A stretch of 64,000 bases of DNA from Isosphaeraceae bacterium. Lineage in GTDB: Bacteria > Planctomycetota > Planctomycetia > Isosphaerales > Isosphaeraceae. The translations under genes were made by a program, and so were the position numbers. Positions 46,412 through 55,249 of the stretch are shown here, piece after piece (position 1 is the first letter of the stretch; each line of letters opens with the position of its first letter). The stretch is taken from the NCBI GenBank assembly GCA_026004735.1, contig BPJS01000001.1, positions 3,111,641 through 3,175,640 on the forward strand, in the 5' to 3' direction. Under the pieces are notes generated by a model, which had not been told where the DNA came from, did no database searches, and worked only from the letters and a program-made list of their open reading frames with translations.

Positions 46412-46798
46412 TCAAGCCGATCCGGCGGTGGGGCCAGGGCGGGTCACGGCTGGGTGTCTGCGGGGGAAAGCATCCAGTGCCACGAGCTCAACGCCGCCCG
46501 GGAGGTCCAGCTTGACGGATCGCTGGCGGACCCGCTCGACGGTGACGACGTCATCCCAACGGCTTCGAAGGCAAAGCCGTCGGGACAGTGGGACCCGCGC
46601 CTCCGCGGCCTCGGCCTTGAGCAGGATGTGGGCGTGGGCCAAGCTCCCGGCGGCGGCCTTGCCGGCGGCGACCATGTCCAGCAGTCGCCGACACGCCTCG
46701 GCGGCGGGCCACGCCGAAGGCCGCGTCGAGCGGCCAATGCAGCTCGTTCTCCACCGACCGATGCCGCCGGATCGGCCGCCCCAGCTCCCCAGGGCCAT
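46412..46798 (-). pseudogene. Fossils of two transposases
   Basis: On the minus strand a piece of ISAs1-type transposase (RRHRSVENELHWPLDAAFG, near 46700-46760) is followed at once, in another frame, by the N-terminal part of a planctomycete IS630-type transposase (LLDMVAAGKAAAGSLAHAHI, LLKAEAAEARVP, then DDVVTVERVRQR). Both are far too short to work. The rest of 46290-47030 holds nothing else I can support. Confidence 0.5.
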
Positions 46799-47030
46799 CG
46801 CACTGCCCTATCCGGGATACCTTGCAGGACCCGGGGCAGGCGTCTCATCCCACCCGGCCCTGAGGCGCACGGTGACGCCGCTGCCTTTGCCCGGCGCCCG
46901 GCGGAGCGGTGAAACGGCGACCCTTCGGACCAAGGGCTCGGTGCGCGTGCCCTGCTTCGCCGCTGAACCGGGACGCGCGAAACCTCGCCGAAGATGCCGG
47001 CGAAGGGCGGCGGCATCACCGCTACGCCAC

Positions 47031-47085
47031 CTGCTATATAGATAATTAAATAATAAGATAAATCTTATTAATAATATCAACAGAA
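47031..47085. repeat. AT-rich island with a 9-bp palindrome
   Basis: About 50 bases are almost pure A/T in otherwise GC-rich DNA, centred on TAATAAGAT-AA-ATCTTATTA (47051-47070). It lies about 30 bases past the stop of the methyltransferase-helicase gene. It could be a transcription end, a protein binding site or a melting site. Confidence 0.5.
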
Positions 47086-47113
47086 GCAGAAACTGCGGGA
47101 TTCCCGGACGTTC

Positions 47114-50100
47114 TTAGAACAGCCACTTCTGGTACTTCCGGCCGTGGACCTCCCTCGGTGGGTGCCCGGACGGCCCGGACGGAGCCGGCCCCGCGGGACG
47201 GGCGGCGTCGGGTCTCGGGGTGAGGTCGTCGCCCGCGGCTGCTTCCTCCGTCTCGGGCCAGGCGTCCTCCACGCGGGGCCGCCCGTCGTCCCGGCGAACC
47301 CGGGCGGTGACCGGCCGCGCCCGCGCGGGCCGCGCTGCGGCCTCGGCCGCGTGCGATTCCTTCAAATGCAGGATGAGCCGACGCAACTCCTCGGCCGTCC
47401 GCGTCTCCGGCTCGATGCCCTCGGCCCGCGGGGCCGACAACGCGAGCCTCAACTCGTCCCGCAGGCCCGAGAGCTCGGCGATGTGCGCCTCGTGCGGGAA
47501 CGCGGCCCCGAGCCTCGCCCCGAAGTCGCGGAGTTTGGCCTCCAAGTGCGCCAGCTCGCGACGGACCTCCTCGCGGCGGGACCCGTAGCTCCCGAAGAGC
47601 CGCTCCAGGGCGTTCAGGACGGCCCGCGGCCCCTGCGACCCTCGCGAGAGGGGCCTCTCCCGGACCCCCCGCCCCTCGACGAACACCTCGGGCGCGCCGC
47701 AGCGGTGCTTGACGACGCCGAACGAGAGCCCACGCATCCGGCCGAGGACGAAGCGTCGGGTCTGGGCCACCTCGGCCGGCAGGGCGTCGAGCCGGGCCCC
47801 GAGGACGGCCTGGAGCCGGTCCCGAGGGCACGGGATGCCGCCGATGATCGCCGCGTCATCCGCGTGGGCACGGGCGGTCTCGGAGTCGGCCGATAGCTCG
47901 GAGAGCCTCGTCCTCAGGCGTTCGATGGCCTCGGGCAGCTCCCGGACGCTCCTGCGGGCGAGGAACTGCTCGTCCGCGTGGTGCTTCCGGAGCGTCATGA
48001 GCCGCTGGAGGTCGGCGTCCGCCTCCGCGAGCGTCAGGACCGCCGGGTTGCCCGAGGCGATCGCCTTCACCTCCGCGTAGGACAGCTCCTGGCCGCCGAC
48101 GTCCTCGGCACGCCTGACGCCGCTCTCGCCCGTCATCACCTGGCCGATGAACCGGGCCTTGGTCTCGAGCGCCTGCCACATGTAGGCGTCGAACGACCCT
48201 TCGGTCACGTAGCGGAAGATGGAGACCACCTCGTTCTCGTTCCCCTGCCGGAGGATGCGGCCCTCCCGCTGCTCGACCTCGGCCGGCTTCCACGGGGCGT
48301 CCAGGTGGTGCAGGGCCGCGAGCCGGCGCTGGACGTTCGCCCCGGTCCCCATCTTTTGCGTCGAGCCGATGAGCACCCGGACGGTCCCCTGCCGCACCCG
48401 CTCGAAGAGGGCCTGCTTCCGGGCGTCGCCGTCGGCGTCGCCGATGGTGGCGACCTGCCGCCTCGGGACGCCGGCGGCGACGAGCTTCGCGATGAGCTCG
48501 TCGTAGACCGAGTAGCCCCAGGGGGTGGGGTTGACGCCCAGGTCGCAGAAGACCAACTGCGTCCCATTCGTCCCTTCGGTCCGTCGCCAGATTTCGGCCA
48601 CGCGGCCGACGAGCGCCTCTACCTTCGATTCGGAGGACGCGGGCGCCGCGGCCGAGAGGAGCCGGGCGTCGAGGGCGAGCTTCCGGCCCTCGGTCGTGAT
48701 GGCGAGCGCGTTGTCCTCGCGCGGGTCGACCCGCTCCGAGCGGATCCGCTCGTACCGCTCGACGAGCGTCCCCTGGACGGCCCGCTGCTCCTCGGACATC
48801 GGGCACGAGACGACGGCCGGCTTGCCGCCGGCGAGCCGGAGCCGCGGCAAGTCGAGCATGGCCGCCGTCTGCACGTCGGCGAACGCCCGGAACATCCGCT
48901 GGAGCTCGGGCAGGTTCACGAACCTCGCGAACCGGCTGCGGGGGCGCAGGCTCGCCCCGTCCGGGGCGATCTCCATCGCGTCGACGACCTCGCCGAAGGT
49001 CGCGGCCCAGGCGTCGAAGTGCTCGATGCCGCGGTCCCTCAGGCCCCTCGGGTCCAGGTACCGCTGCATCGTGTACATCTCGACCATCGTGTTCGAGATG
49101 GGCGTCCCGGTGGCGAAGGTGACGCCGTGTCCCTCGTGGAGCTCGCCGAGGTACCTGACCTTCATGAGGAGGTCGAAGGCCCGCTCGCTCCCCCCCGTCT
49201 GGATGCCGGCCACCCGCTCCATCTTGGTGGGCGTCTCGAGGTTCTTGAAGTAGTGGGCCTCGTCGATGAAGAGGTAGTCGACCCCGAGCTCGTCGAAGAC
49301 CAGGCCGTCGTCCTTCCTGTCCTCGGCGAGGAGGTCCTTGAGCCGCTCCTCGTGGCGGGCCTTCTGCTTCTCGACCTGCTTGATGACGTTCCGGTGGGCC
49401 CGGCCCGAGCCCTCCTCGCCGTCCACGAGGAGCCGGTCGTACTCGGCGATCTGCTCTCTCAAGAACCGGGCCCGGTACTCGCGTGACATCCCGATGCGCT
49501 CGAAGCTCGAATGCGTGATGACCACGCCGTCCCACTCGGAGCTCGCGACCTTCGCGGTGAGCCGCTTCCGCCGCCGCTGGACGAGGTCGTCCTTGGTGGC
49601 GACCAGGAGCTTCGCGTTCGGGTAGAGCTGCTGGAACTCGCGGGCGAACTGCTCCAGCATGTGGTTCGGGACGACGTAGAGCGGCTTCCTCGACAGGCCC
49701 GCGGCCCTGCGCTTCATGCCGATGGCGGCCATCGTGAAGGTCTTGCCGGCACCGACCACGTGGGCCAGGAGCGTGTTCCCGCCGCACATCCCCCGCCAGA
49801 CGGCGTCCCGCTGGTGCGGGTGGAGCGAGATCGTCGTGTTCATGCCCGGGAACTCGAGGTGCGAGCCGTCGAAGGCCCGCGGCCGAAGGTTGTTGTAGGT
49901 GTCGTTGTAGAGCCGGACCAGCCGCTCGCACCGCCCGGGGTCGGCGAAGACCCACGAGCGGAAGGCGTCCTTGATGCGACGCTGCTTCTCGCGGGCCGCG
50001 AGCGTCTCGTCCCGGTTCACGACCCGCTCCTCGCGGCCGCCGTGATTCACGGCGTCGTAGACGACCGGGGCCTTGAGGTTCAACGCCTGCTCGAGGAGGG

Positions 50101-52585
50101 AGACGCCGTTGGCCCGGGCCGTGCCGTAGTCGGTGGTCGCCGGGACGCTCGTCATCGCGTCGTGGTCGCCCTCGACCGACCAGAGCGCGTCCTTCCTCAA
50201 GTGCCCCACCTCGATGGACGAGGGCGGCACGCCGAAGAGCCCGGCGGCGAAGGCTCGGACGTCGCCCGCGGGGATCCACGGGGCCCCGAGGTTGGCGTCG
50301 ATCTCGCCGGGGAGCACGTCCTCGGGTTGCACCGCCCGCAGGGCCAGGACATTGCGGGCGTAGTCCTCCCCCGCCCCCTCGGCCGCTTTGAGCTTCGCTC
50401 GGACGTCGCCCGAGAGGTACTCGTCCGCCGTCCGCCAGGTCGTGGTCTCGGGGTCGCGGTAGACGAGCTCGCCCAGCTCCTCGACGACGCGGGCCTCCTC
50501 CCTGCCGTAGAGGGCGGCGATGTACGGGACGTCGACCACGCCCTTTCGGTCGAGCGAGACGAGCAGCCCCTCCTCGGCACTCCGGACCGTCGTGACGGGC
50601 GGCGTCCTGCCCACCACGTCCCGCGTCATGACGGCCGCCTTGACGGCCGTGCCGGTGGTCGGGTCGCAGTCCTCGAGCGCCATGACGAGCATGGCGTCGG
50701 GGTCCTCGACGAACTTCACGACGTTCGGCATGCGCTGGATGACGACCCCGTCCCTCGACTCGCTGAAGGTCGTCTTGTTGATGAGCCCGTGGCGGAGGAC
50801 GAACAGGTCGTAGGCGCGGTTGAGGGCGGCCCGGGCGGCGTCGCGGTGGCCCGCGGGCCACCCCTCGTTCTGGGATCGAAGGACCCGCCGGGCCTCGTCG
50901 CGGAGGCGGATGAGGGCCGCGAGGCGCCTACCGGTCATGGTGCCGTCGGCCCGGAGCCGCCTGCCGCCGTAGAGGACCGCTTCGGGCCGGCCGTCGACGA
51001 CCTGGTGGATGACCCGGTCCTCGCCGATGAAAAAGCTCCCCTCGGTGACGTGCCGCTCCGGGGGCGGGGCCGCGAGGGCCGGGGCCTCCGGCCCGCCGCC
51101 CTTCGCGGCCGGACTGGTCTCGAATCGCGGCAGCCGGTCCACGGCGGCCCGGAGGGCCTCATCGAGTGGCCCGGCCGACGCGACGCCGTAGCCCCCTTCG
51201 CCCCCGTAGAGTCGGTCGGAGCGGCTCCACGTCCCGAGCACCATCTCGGGGTGTTCGTGGAAGTAGCGGTTGACGGGCACGTCCACGCCCTCGACGGGGA
51301 GCGGGGCGACCGTGAGCCAGTCGTCGCAGGCGTGGCGTGCCCCGTCCCCCGCCCCGCGACGTCGCAGGAAGACGATGTCGGCGACGACCCGCGTCCCCTG
51401 TCGGGCGAAGGCGTCCGACGGCAGGCGGATCGCCCCCAGGAAGTCGGCCTTCCCCGCGAGGTAGTCCCGAACCCGGGCGTTGCGCTTGTCGAGCGTGTGG
51501 TGCGTCGTGACGAGCGCCAGGATGCCGCCGGGCCTGAGGGCGTCGAGCGACTTCGCGAGGAAGTAGTCGTGGAGCGAGAACCGCTCGCCGGCGTGCTCGC
51601 GCCTGAGGTCGGCGAAGGGCGGGTTGCCGACGACCGCGTCAACCGCCTCGAGCAGACGCGTGTCGCGGAAGTCCTCGATGCGGATGTCGTGCCGCGGGTG
51701 GAGGGCCCGGGCGATGCGGCCCGAGAGCGAGTCGAGCTCGACGCCGATGAAGCGCATCGCCTCGGGGGCGAGACGCAGAAAACCGCCCGGGCCGCAGCCG
51801 GGCTCCAGGACCGTGGCGTCCTCGGGCACTCCGAGCCGCTTCAAGGCCCGGTAGATGGCCGAAACGACCGTCGGCGAGGTGTAGAAGGCGTTGAAGACGG
51901 TGCGTCGGGCGCCCGCGTACTCCTCGGGCGTCAGCAGCCGCCGGAGTTCGTCGCCGAGGGCCCGCCACGAGGGGCTCTTGAAACGGCCGGTCGTCGGGTC
52001 CGGGAAGATGCGGAGGGCCAGGGCCCCGAACCCGCCGAACCGCCCGAGGATCCTCCGCTCCGCCTCGGTGGGGGGGCGGCCGTCACGCTCGAGCCCCTTC
52101 AGCACGCGGATCGCCTCCACCGTCGCGCGGGCCGCGGCGACGGAGTTGGCCGGCGGCGGGACCGGCGCGCCCTCCGGTCCGTCGTGGACCCCGCCGTGCG
52201 TCGCGTGTCCCGACCCGCCGTCGGCCGGTCCCCCCGCCATCGGGGCCGGGCCGGGGATGGAGGGGCCGTCGAAGGAGAACACCCGTTGGGCCGGCGGCCG
52301 GGGGGTCGCGCCGGGACCGTCGCGGGCCGCGGAGTCATTCGTCGGTTCGGCGTCGGCCGGCCGACCAGGGAGCCGGAGGGCCTCGAGCTCCGAGCCCGGT
52401 GAGTCGCCCCCTGACCCTTCGGGTCCCGGAGTCGCACCCGCCGACTCCCCCCGGGCCAGGCCCGCCCCGTCCCGCGGATCGCGGTCCCCCGGGCGATCGC
52501 GCACCGCGGGCGGCGGTCGACCCGCCGCAGGTCGAGCGTCGCCTCGGTCTTCTTCGGGCCGCCCTCGGTCTGGTCCTCCTCGCAC
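47114..52585 (-). CDS. N6-adenine methyltransferase fused to a SNF2-type helicase (DarB-like)
   Basis: An 1823-residue protein. The first about 150 residues are disordered. The methyltransferase part has FNAFYTSPTVVSAIYRALKR, SAM motif VLEPGCGPGGFLRL (about 257) and catalytic GNPPF (about 318). After a long linker the helicase part has HPHQRDAVWRGM, Walker A HVVGAGKTFTMAA (about 942), FIDEAHYF (about 1107), FATGTPISNTMVEMYTMQRY and QREGRILRQG (about 1438). The C-terminus is helical and then Pro/Arg-rich, ending KYQKWLF. Proteins of this layout occur on phages and plasmids and include the P1 DarB antirestriction protein. The start is a GTG at 52585 with AAGGAG upstream. Confidence 0.85.
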   Translation of the reverse strand: MRGGPDRGRPEEDRGDARPAAGRPPPAVRDRPGDRDPRDGAGLARGESAGATPGPEGSGGDSPGSELEALRLPGRPADAEPTNDSAARDGPGATPRPPAQRVFSFDGPSIPGPAPMAGGPADGGSGHATHGGVHDGPEGAPVPPPANSVAAARATVEAIRVLKGLERDGRPPTEAERRILGRFGGFGALALRIFPDPTTGRFKSPSWRALGDELRRLLTPEEYAGARRTVFNAFYTSPTVVSAIYRALKRLGVPEDATVLEPGCGPGGFLRLAPEAMRFIGVELDSLSGRIARALHPRHDIRIEDFRDTRLLEAVDAVVGNPPFADLRREHAGERFSLHDYFLAKSLDALRPGGILALVTTHHTLDKRNARVRDYLAGKADFLGAIRLPSDAFARQGTRVVADIVFLRRRGAGDGARHACDDWLTVAPLPVEGVDVPVNRYFHEHPEMVLGTWSRSDRLYGGEGGYGVASAGPLDEALRAAVDRLPRFETSPAAKGGGPEAPALAAPPPERHVTEGSFFIGEDRVIHQVVDGRPEAVLYGGRRLRADGTMTGRRLAALIRLRDEARRVLRSQNEGWPAGHRDAARAALNRAYDLFVLRHGLINKTTFSESRDGVVIQRMPNVVKFVEDPDAMLVMALEDCDPTTGTAVKAAVMTRDVVGRTPPVTTVRSAEEGLLVSLDRKGVVDVPYIAALYGREEARVVEELGELVYRDPETTTWRTADEYLSGDVRAKLKAAEGAGEDYARNVLALRAVQPEDVLPGEIDANLGAPWIPAGDVRAFAAGLFGVPPSSIEVGHLRKDALWSVEGDHDAMTSVPATTDYGTARANGVSLLEQALNLKAPVVYDAVNHGGREERVVNRDETLAAREKQRRIKDAFRSWVFADPGRCERLVRLYNDTYNNLRPRAFDGSHLEFPGMNTTISLHPHQRDAVWRGMCGGNTLLAHVVGAGKTFTMAAIGMKRRAAGLSRKPLYVVPNHMLEQFAREFQQLYPNAKLLVATKDDLVQRRRKRLTAKVASSEWDGVVITHSSFERIGMSREYRARFLREQIAEYDRLLVDGEEGSGRAHRNVIKQVEKQKARHEERLKDLLAEDRKDDGLVFDELGVDYLFIDEAHYFKNLETPTKMERVAGIQTGGSERAFDLLMKVRYLGELHEGHGVTFATGTPISNTMVEMYTMQRYLDPRGLRDRGIEHFDAWAATFGEVVDAMEIAPDGASLRPRSRFARFVNLPELQRMFRAFADVQTAAMLDLPRLRLAGGKPAVVSCPMSEEQRAVQGTLVERYERIRSERVDPREDNALAITTEGRKLALDARLLSAAAPASSESKVEALVGRVAEIWRRTEGTNGTQLVFCDLGVNPTPWGYSVYDELIAKLVAAGVPRRQVATIGDADGDARKQALFERVRQGTVRVLIGSTQKMGTGANVQRRLAALHHLDAPWKPAEVEQREGRILRQGNENEVVSIFRYVTEGSFDAYMWQALETKARFIGQVMTGESGVRRAEDVGGQELSYAEVKAIASGNPAVLTLAEADADLQRLMTLRKHHADEQFLARRSVRELPEAIERLRTRLSELSADSETARAHADDAAIIGGIPCPRDRLQAVLGARLDALPAEVAQTRRFVLGRMRGLSFGVVKHRCGAPEVFVEGRGVRERPLSRGSQGPRAVLNALERLFGSYGSRREEVRRELAHLEAKLRDFGARLGAAFPHEAHIAELSGLRDELRLALSAPRAEGIEPETRTAEELRRLILHLKESHAAEAAARPARARPVTARVRRDDGRPRVEDAWPETEEAAAGDDLTPRPDAARPAGPAPSGPSGHPPREVHGRKYQKWLF

Positions 52586-52708
52586 AAGTCTCCTTCAGCT
52601 CACCCCGTCGACGCGTCGCGGCGAGGCGACTCGCCGCCCGCGCCTCGTGGCCGGAGGACGGGGGTCGAGTCGGGGTCTCGCGCGTTGTCGCGATCACGTT
52701 CCCGGCTA

Positions 52709-52736
52709 TTTCGATATCGAATATCGCTCGAAGGCG
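52709..52736 (-). promoter_or_regulatory. Shared 28-bp upstream element, copy 2
   Basis: Read on the minus strand it begins CGCCTTCGAG and ends TTCGATATCGAAA. It matches the copy at 3035-3062 at 25 of 28 positions. It lies about 125 bases before the methyltransferase-helicase start, on the same strand. Confidence 0.5.
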
Positions 52737-52879
52737 GAAGGGAATTCGGCCGCCCGACGCCGTCCGGGTGAAGGCACTCGCCGCCACCGCCTGGAAGGGG
52801 TTGCGGCCGTGAGACGACGGATTGAGTCGACTCGCCCCCCGCGTCGCCAGCGACCCCGAGGGTCCCCGTGAACTCCGCG

Positions 52880-53155
52880 TCACACGCCGCGTCGGGATGC
52901 AGACGGGCGACCGGGAGCGGTCCTTGGGATGCGACGCCTGCTCCGGGAACGCAAGGGCGGCAAGTCGTGGCCCTGCCCTCGGGACGGGTGCCGGAGATCG
53001 TCATGCCCATCGGCAAGGACCGAGGGAACCAGGATGACCGTCCGGACGCCGGCACGCAGGTATCGGCGGACCGAGCGGGAGCTGTACGCCTCGTCGTCGG
53101 CCAGCCGTCTCGGCCGACCCGGCACGCCGCCGTGCGGCCGTACCGATTCCAGCAC
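52880..53155 (-). pseudogene. IS5-type transposase fragment
   Basis: The stretch SVRPHGGVPGRPRRLADDEA, YSSRSVRRYLRAGVRTVILV resembles the region after the second catalytic Asp of IS5-type transposases (usually LAGDKGY...RRYLRxRGI). Only this piece is recognisable. Confidence 0.45.
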
Positions 53156-53214
53156 CGCGGCCAGGTGCCCCGCCTCGCCGGCCTGGCCCGCCGAGACGCC
53201 CGCCGCGGGCGTCT

Positions 53215-53330
53215 GGTCGCCCCCCGGCCGCGCTCAGCTTCTGAGCGGGTTTCGCGTGCCGCTACATACCCTCGGCGATCGCTTCCGGCACGCCGAGGGT
53301 CTTGTTTTCGTGCTAGCAGAATTGACACTC
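53215..53330 (-). pseudogene. Ghost of an AbiEi-like promoter and first codons
   Basis: On the minus strand this matches the 5' region and start of the DUF6088 gene at 60915-61679: GCCGGAAGCGATC, then GAGGGTATG, then GCACGCG-AAC and GCTGAGCGCGGCCG. The ATG (53267) is followed at once by TAG, so codon 2 is a stop and no protein is made. Only about 17 codons and about 60 bases of promoter survive. Confidence 0.65.
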
Positions 53331-53530
53331 TGGCTTGGCCCGTTGAGCCATTTGGCGGCGCACGGGACGGAGGAGGCACGAGGTGGTTCGACGACTAGCC
53401 TCTGAAAACCTTGCAGGGGAGAAACCTCGGCAAGCCCTCCGAGCTGCCTCGTCCCTGCCGTCGGACCGCCCCGCGACACCACGACGGTGGAGCGCGGGGC
53501 GGTCCGGGCGGGGGCGCGTCCTCGGTCGAC

Positions 53531-53770
53531 CTACGACTCGCTCCCTTCGGCGGCCGGGGGCTCGGTGAGCCAGTCCCAGTCCATGCCGAAGGGGTCCGGG
53601 CCGGCGTCGAGCCAGTCGACCTGGCGGGGGACGTAGTTCGGATCGGCGAGGCGTGAGTCGATCGCGGCGCGCCGATCCTCCGTCAGCCGAAGCCGCTCGA
53701 GGACCAGTTCGCTCTGCCTCCGCTGCGGGAGCTCGTGGGACGGGTCGTTCGCACGGTTCTGCTCGTCCAT
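53531..53770 (-). CDS. Small acidic hypothetical protein
   Basis: A 79-residue protein (MDEQNRANDPSHELPQRRQS, LVLERLRLTEDRRAAIDSRL, then DPFGMDWDWLTEPPAAEGSE). The ATG at 53770 has GGAGGT seven bases upstream, which favours this start over an earlier one. The family is not recognised. Confidence 0.5.
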   Translation of the reverse strand: MDEQNRANDPSHELPQRRQSELVLERLRLTEDRRAAIDSRLADPNYVPRQVDWLDAGPDPFGMDWDWLTEPPAAEGSES

Positions 53771-54064
53771 CGTCGCAACCTCCGGTAAGAGTCGTTCGCG
53801 GCTACACGCCGTCGAACCACAGGAGATATGGCGAGCTGGCGGCGCGGGGTGACCTATCCGCCCGGGGGCCACCCGGGCCACGGGTAGCTCCTTCTGGCCG
53901 GGGTCGTCACGGAGAATACGCTCGGGCAGATATCGCCCCCGCCGTCACGGACACGCATCGGCTTGTCGTCATCCACTTGCCGGCCTCGACGGCGGTGCCG
54001 AGCGCATGGGTCAACGGCAGAATCAAGCGGCTGCTGGGCTGACCGTGCGAACGAACCAGCCGCC

Positions 54065-55021
54065 CTAGACAGGGTCACGGACAGGGCCAACGCATCTCAA
54101 TTTCGGGGAAATCCGTGAATCTTCAGGGTCGGCGGCCCAACTTCCGAGCGTTTGAGAACCGAGACACTTCGTCCGAACCCTGGAAAGAGGCCGGAATAGA
54201 GATGCGTTGGCCCTAGAGTCGCGGATCTCATTGAGGTCGGGAAGGAACTGCCTCGGCTGGCGTCGTGGGGCGTCGCCGGTGCTTCTCGCGCCGGCGCCAC
54301 CGCCCTCCGGTACTGCTCTTTCTTCGGCTGCACTCGCCGCCGGCCGGGACGGATTGCCGCCCCCTGCCACCAGGGACTTCACGAGGATTCCGATGCCGGC
54401 CACGATGACGGCGACCAGGAGTGCTCTGACGATGAGCTGTTCCTTCTCGATCGCAAGGATTCTGTGATCGTATGCCGCCCTCAGTTCATCGATCCGCTTC
54501 TTCAGCTCAGCGGGAGAAGCGACCTCGCCCTGGATTTTCGAGACATCGTCCGCGGTGATGACATTCCTTGCCGCTGGCCTGGGCCTGTAGAGGTCCTTGG
54601 TCGGGTCGTCCAGGTCGCAGAACCAGATCATGAAGATCGGCTGGCCCTGATCCAGCCTGATGGTCTGGCTCCCGGCGTTGTACACGGCGAACTTCAACTG
54701 GCCCTTGAATCCGAGGTCCACGTGGAAGCCCGAGACGTTCACGAGGCCGCGGAATTTAATCCCGGCCCGGATCGATATGAAGCCGATGGCGTCGGGGGGA
54801 ACGGCCACCTCCTCAGCGGTGACCAGATGGTGCGGATCGGCTCGATTCATCCCATACCCAAACTCTTGGCGCCGGATAAAGCCAGGAAGCCGATCCCCTT
54901 CAAACACCATGAGAACCAGCCAATCATTCCCGGATAGCTCCCCGAAGATGTCGTCCAGAACATGTCCTGCTATGAGCAGAAAGGGGCGACCCCGCAGGCG
55001 GGGCCAGGGCGCCCGAGCCAA
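54065..55021 (-). CDS. Membrane-anchored dUTPase/dCTP-deaminase-fold protein
   Basis: The middle part (FISIRAGIKFRGLVNVSGFH, VDLGFKGQLKFAVYNAGSQT, IRLDQGQPIFMIWF) matches the trimeric dUTPase/dCTP deaminase barrel. A predicted coiled coil (ELKKRIDELRAAYDHRILAI) and one membrane helix (LIVRALLVAVIVAGIGILVK) follow, so the barrel would sit at the membrane. The last 45 residues come from the MITE. The listed start is a TTG at 55021; a different frame upstream (MGLVCAPVAFRHTGPILRQV to 55112) may be the real N-terminus joined by a frameshift. It lies 230 bases past the E1-like gene on the same strand. Catalytic activity is not certain. Confidence 0.6.
   Translation of the reverse strand: MARAPWPRLRGRPFLLIAGHVLDDIFGELSGNDWLVLMVFEGDRLPGFIRRQEFGYGMNRADPHHLVTAEEVAVPPDAIGFISIRAGIKFRGLVNVSGFHVDLGFKGQLKFAVYNAGSQTIRLDQGQPIFMIWFCDLDDPTKDLYRPRPAARNVITADDVSKIQGEVASPAELKKRIDELRAAYDHRILAIEKEQLIVRALLVAVIVAGIGILVKSLVAGGGNPSRPAASAAEERAVPEGGGAGARSTGDAPRRQPRQFLPDLNEIRDSRANASLFRPLSRVRTKCLGSQTLGSWAADPEDSRISPKLRCVGPVRDPV
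54083..54214. mobile_element. MITE-like element with 16-bp terminal inverted repeats
   Basis: AGGGCCAACGCATCTC at 54083-54098 is repeated as its exact reverse complement, GAGATGCGTTGGCCCT, at 54199-54214. The match continues imperfectly to about 25 bases. The 132-bp element has no room for a transposase. Target duplication is not clear. It overlaps the 3' end of the dUTPase-like gene and supplies its last codons. Confidence 0.6.
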
Positions 55022-55249
55022 AGCTCTTCAGAACGAGCTCCGCCTTCCTCTCGACCTGGCGGAGGATGGGCCCTGTGTGCCTGAAGGCGACGGGCGCGCA
55101 CACCAGGCCCATGTCCTTGGCGTCCCGCCGACTGTCCTGTCGGGGCTCGGGCTGCTACTCACTCAAGGTGCCTGTCCCTTCAGGCGTCGGTGAGCGAGGA
55201 GGAGGAATCCTCACTCCGTTGATCCTCGCGATCCGCCCAGCCGGTTAGA

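Noticed and set aside
47855..50861. 1001-residue minus-strand frame within the methyltransferase-helicase, as a frameshift variant
   Set aside because: It is only an alternative frame of the same strand with no motifs; the main frame is intact end to end.
49511..52402. 963-residue plus-strand frame opposite the methyltransferase-helicase
   Set aside because: Low-complexity antisense translation of a well-supported gene in high-GC DNA.
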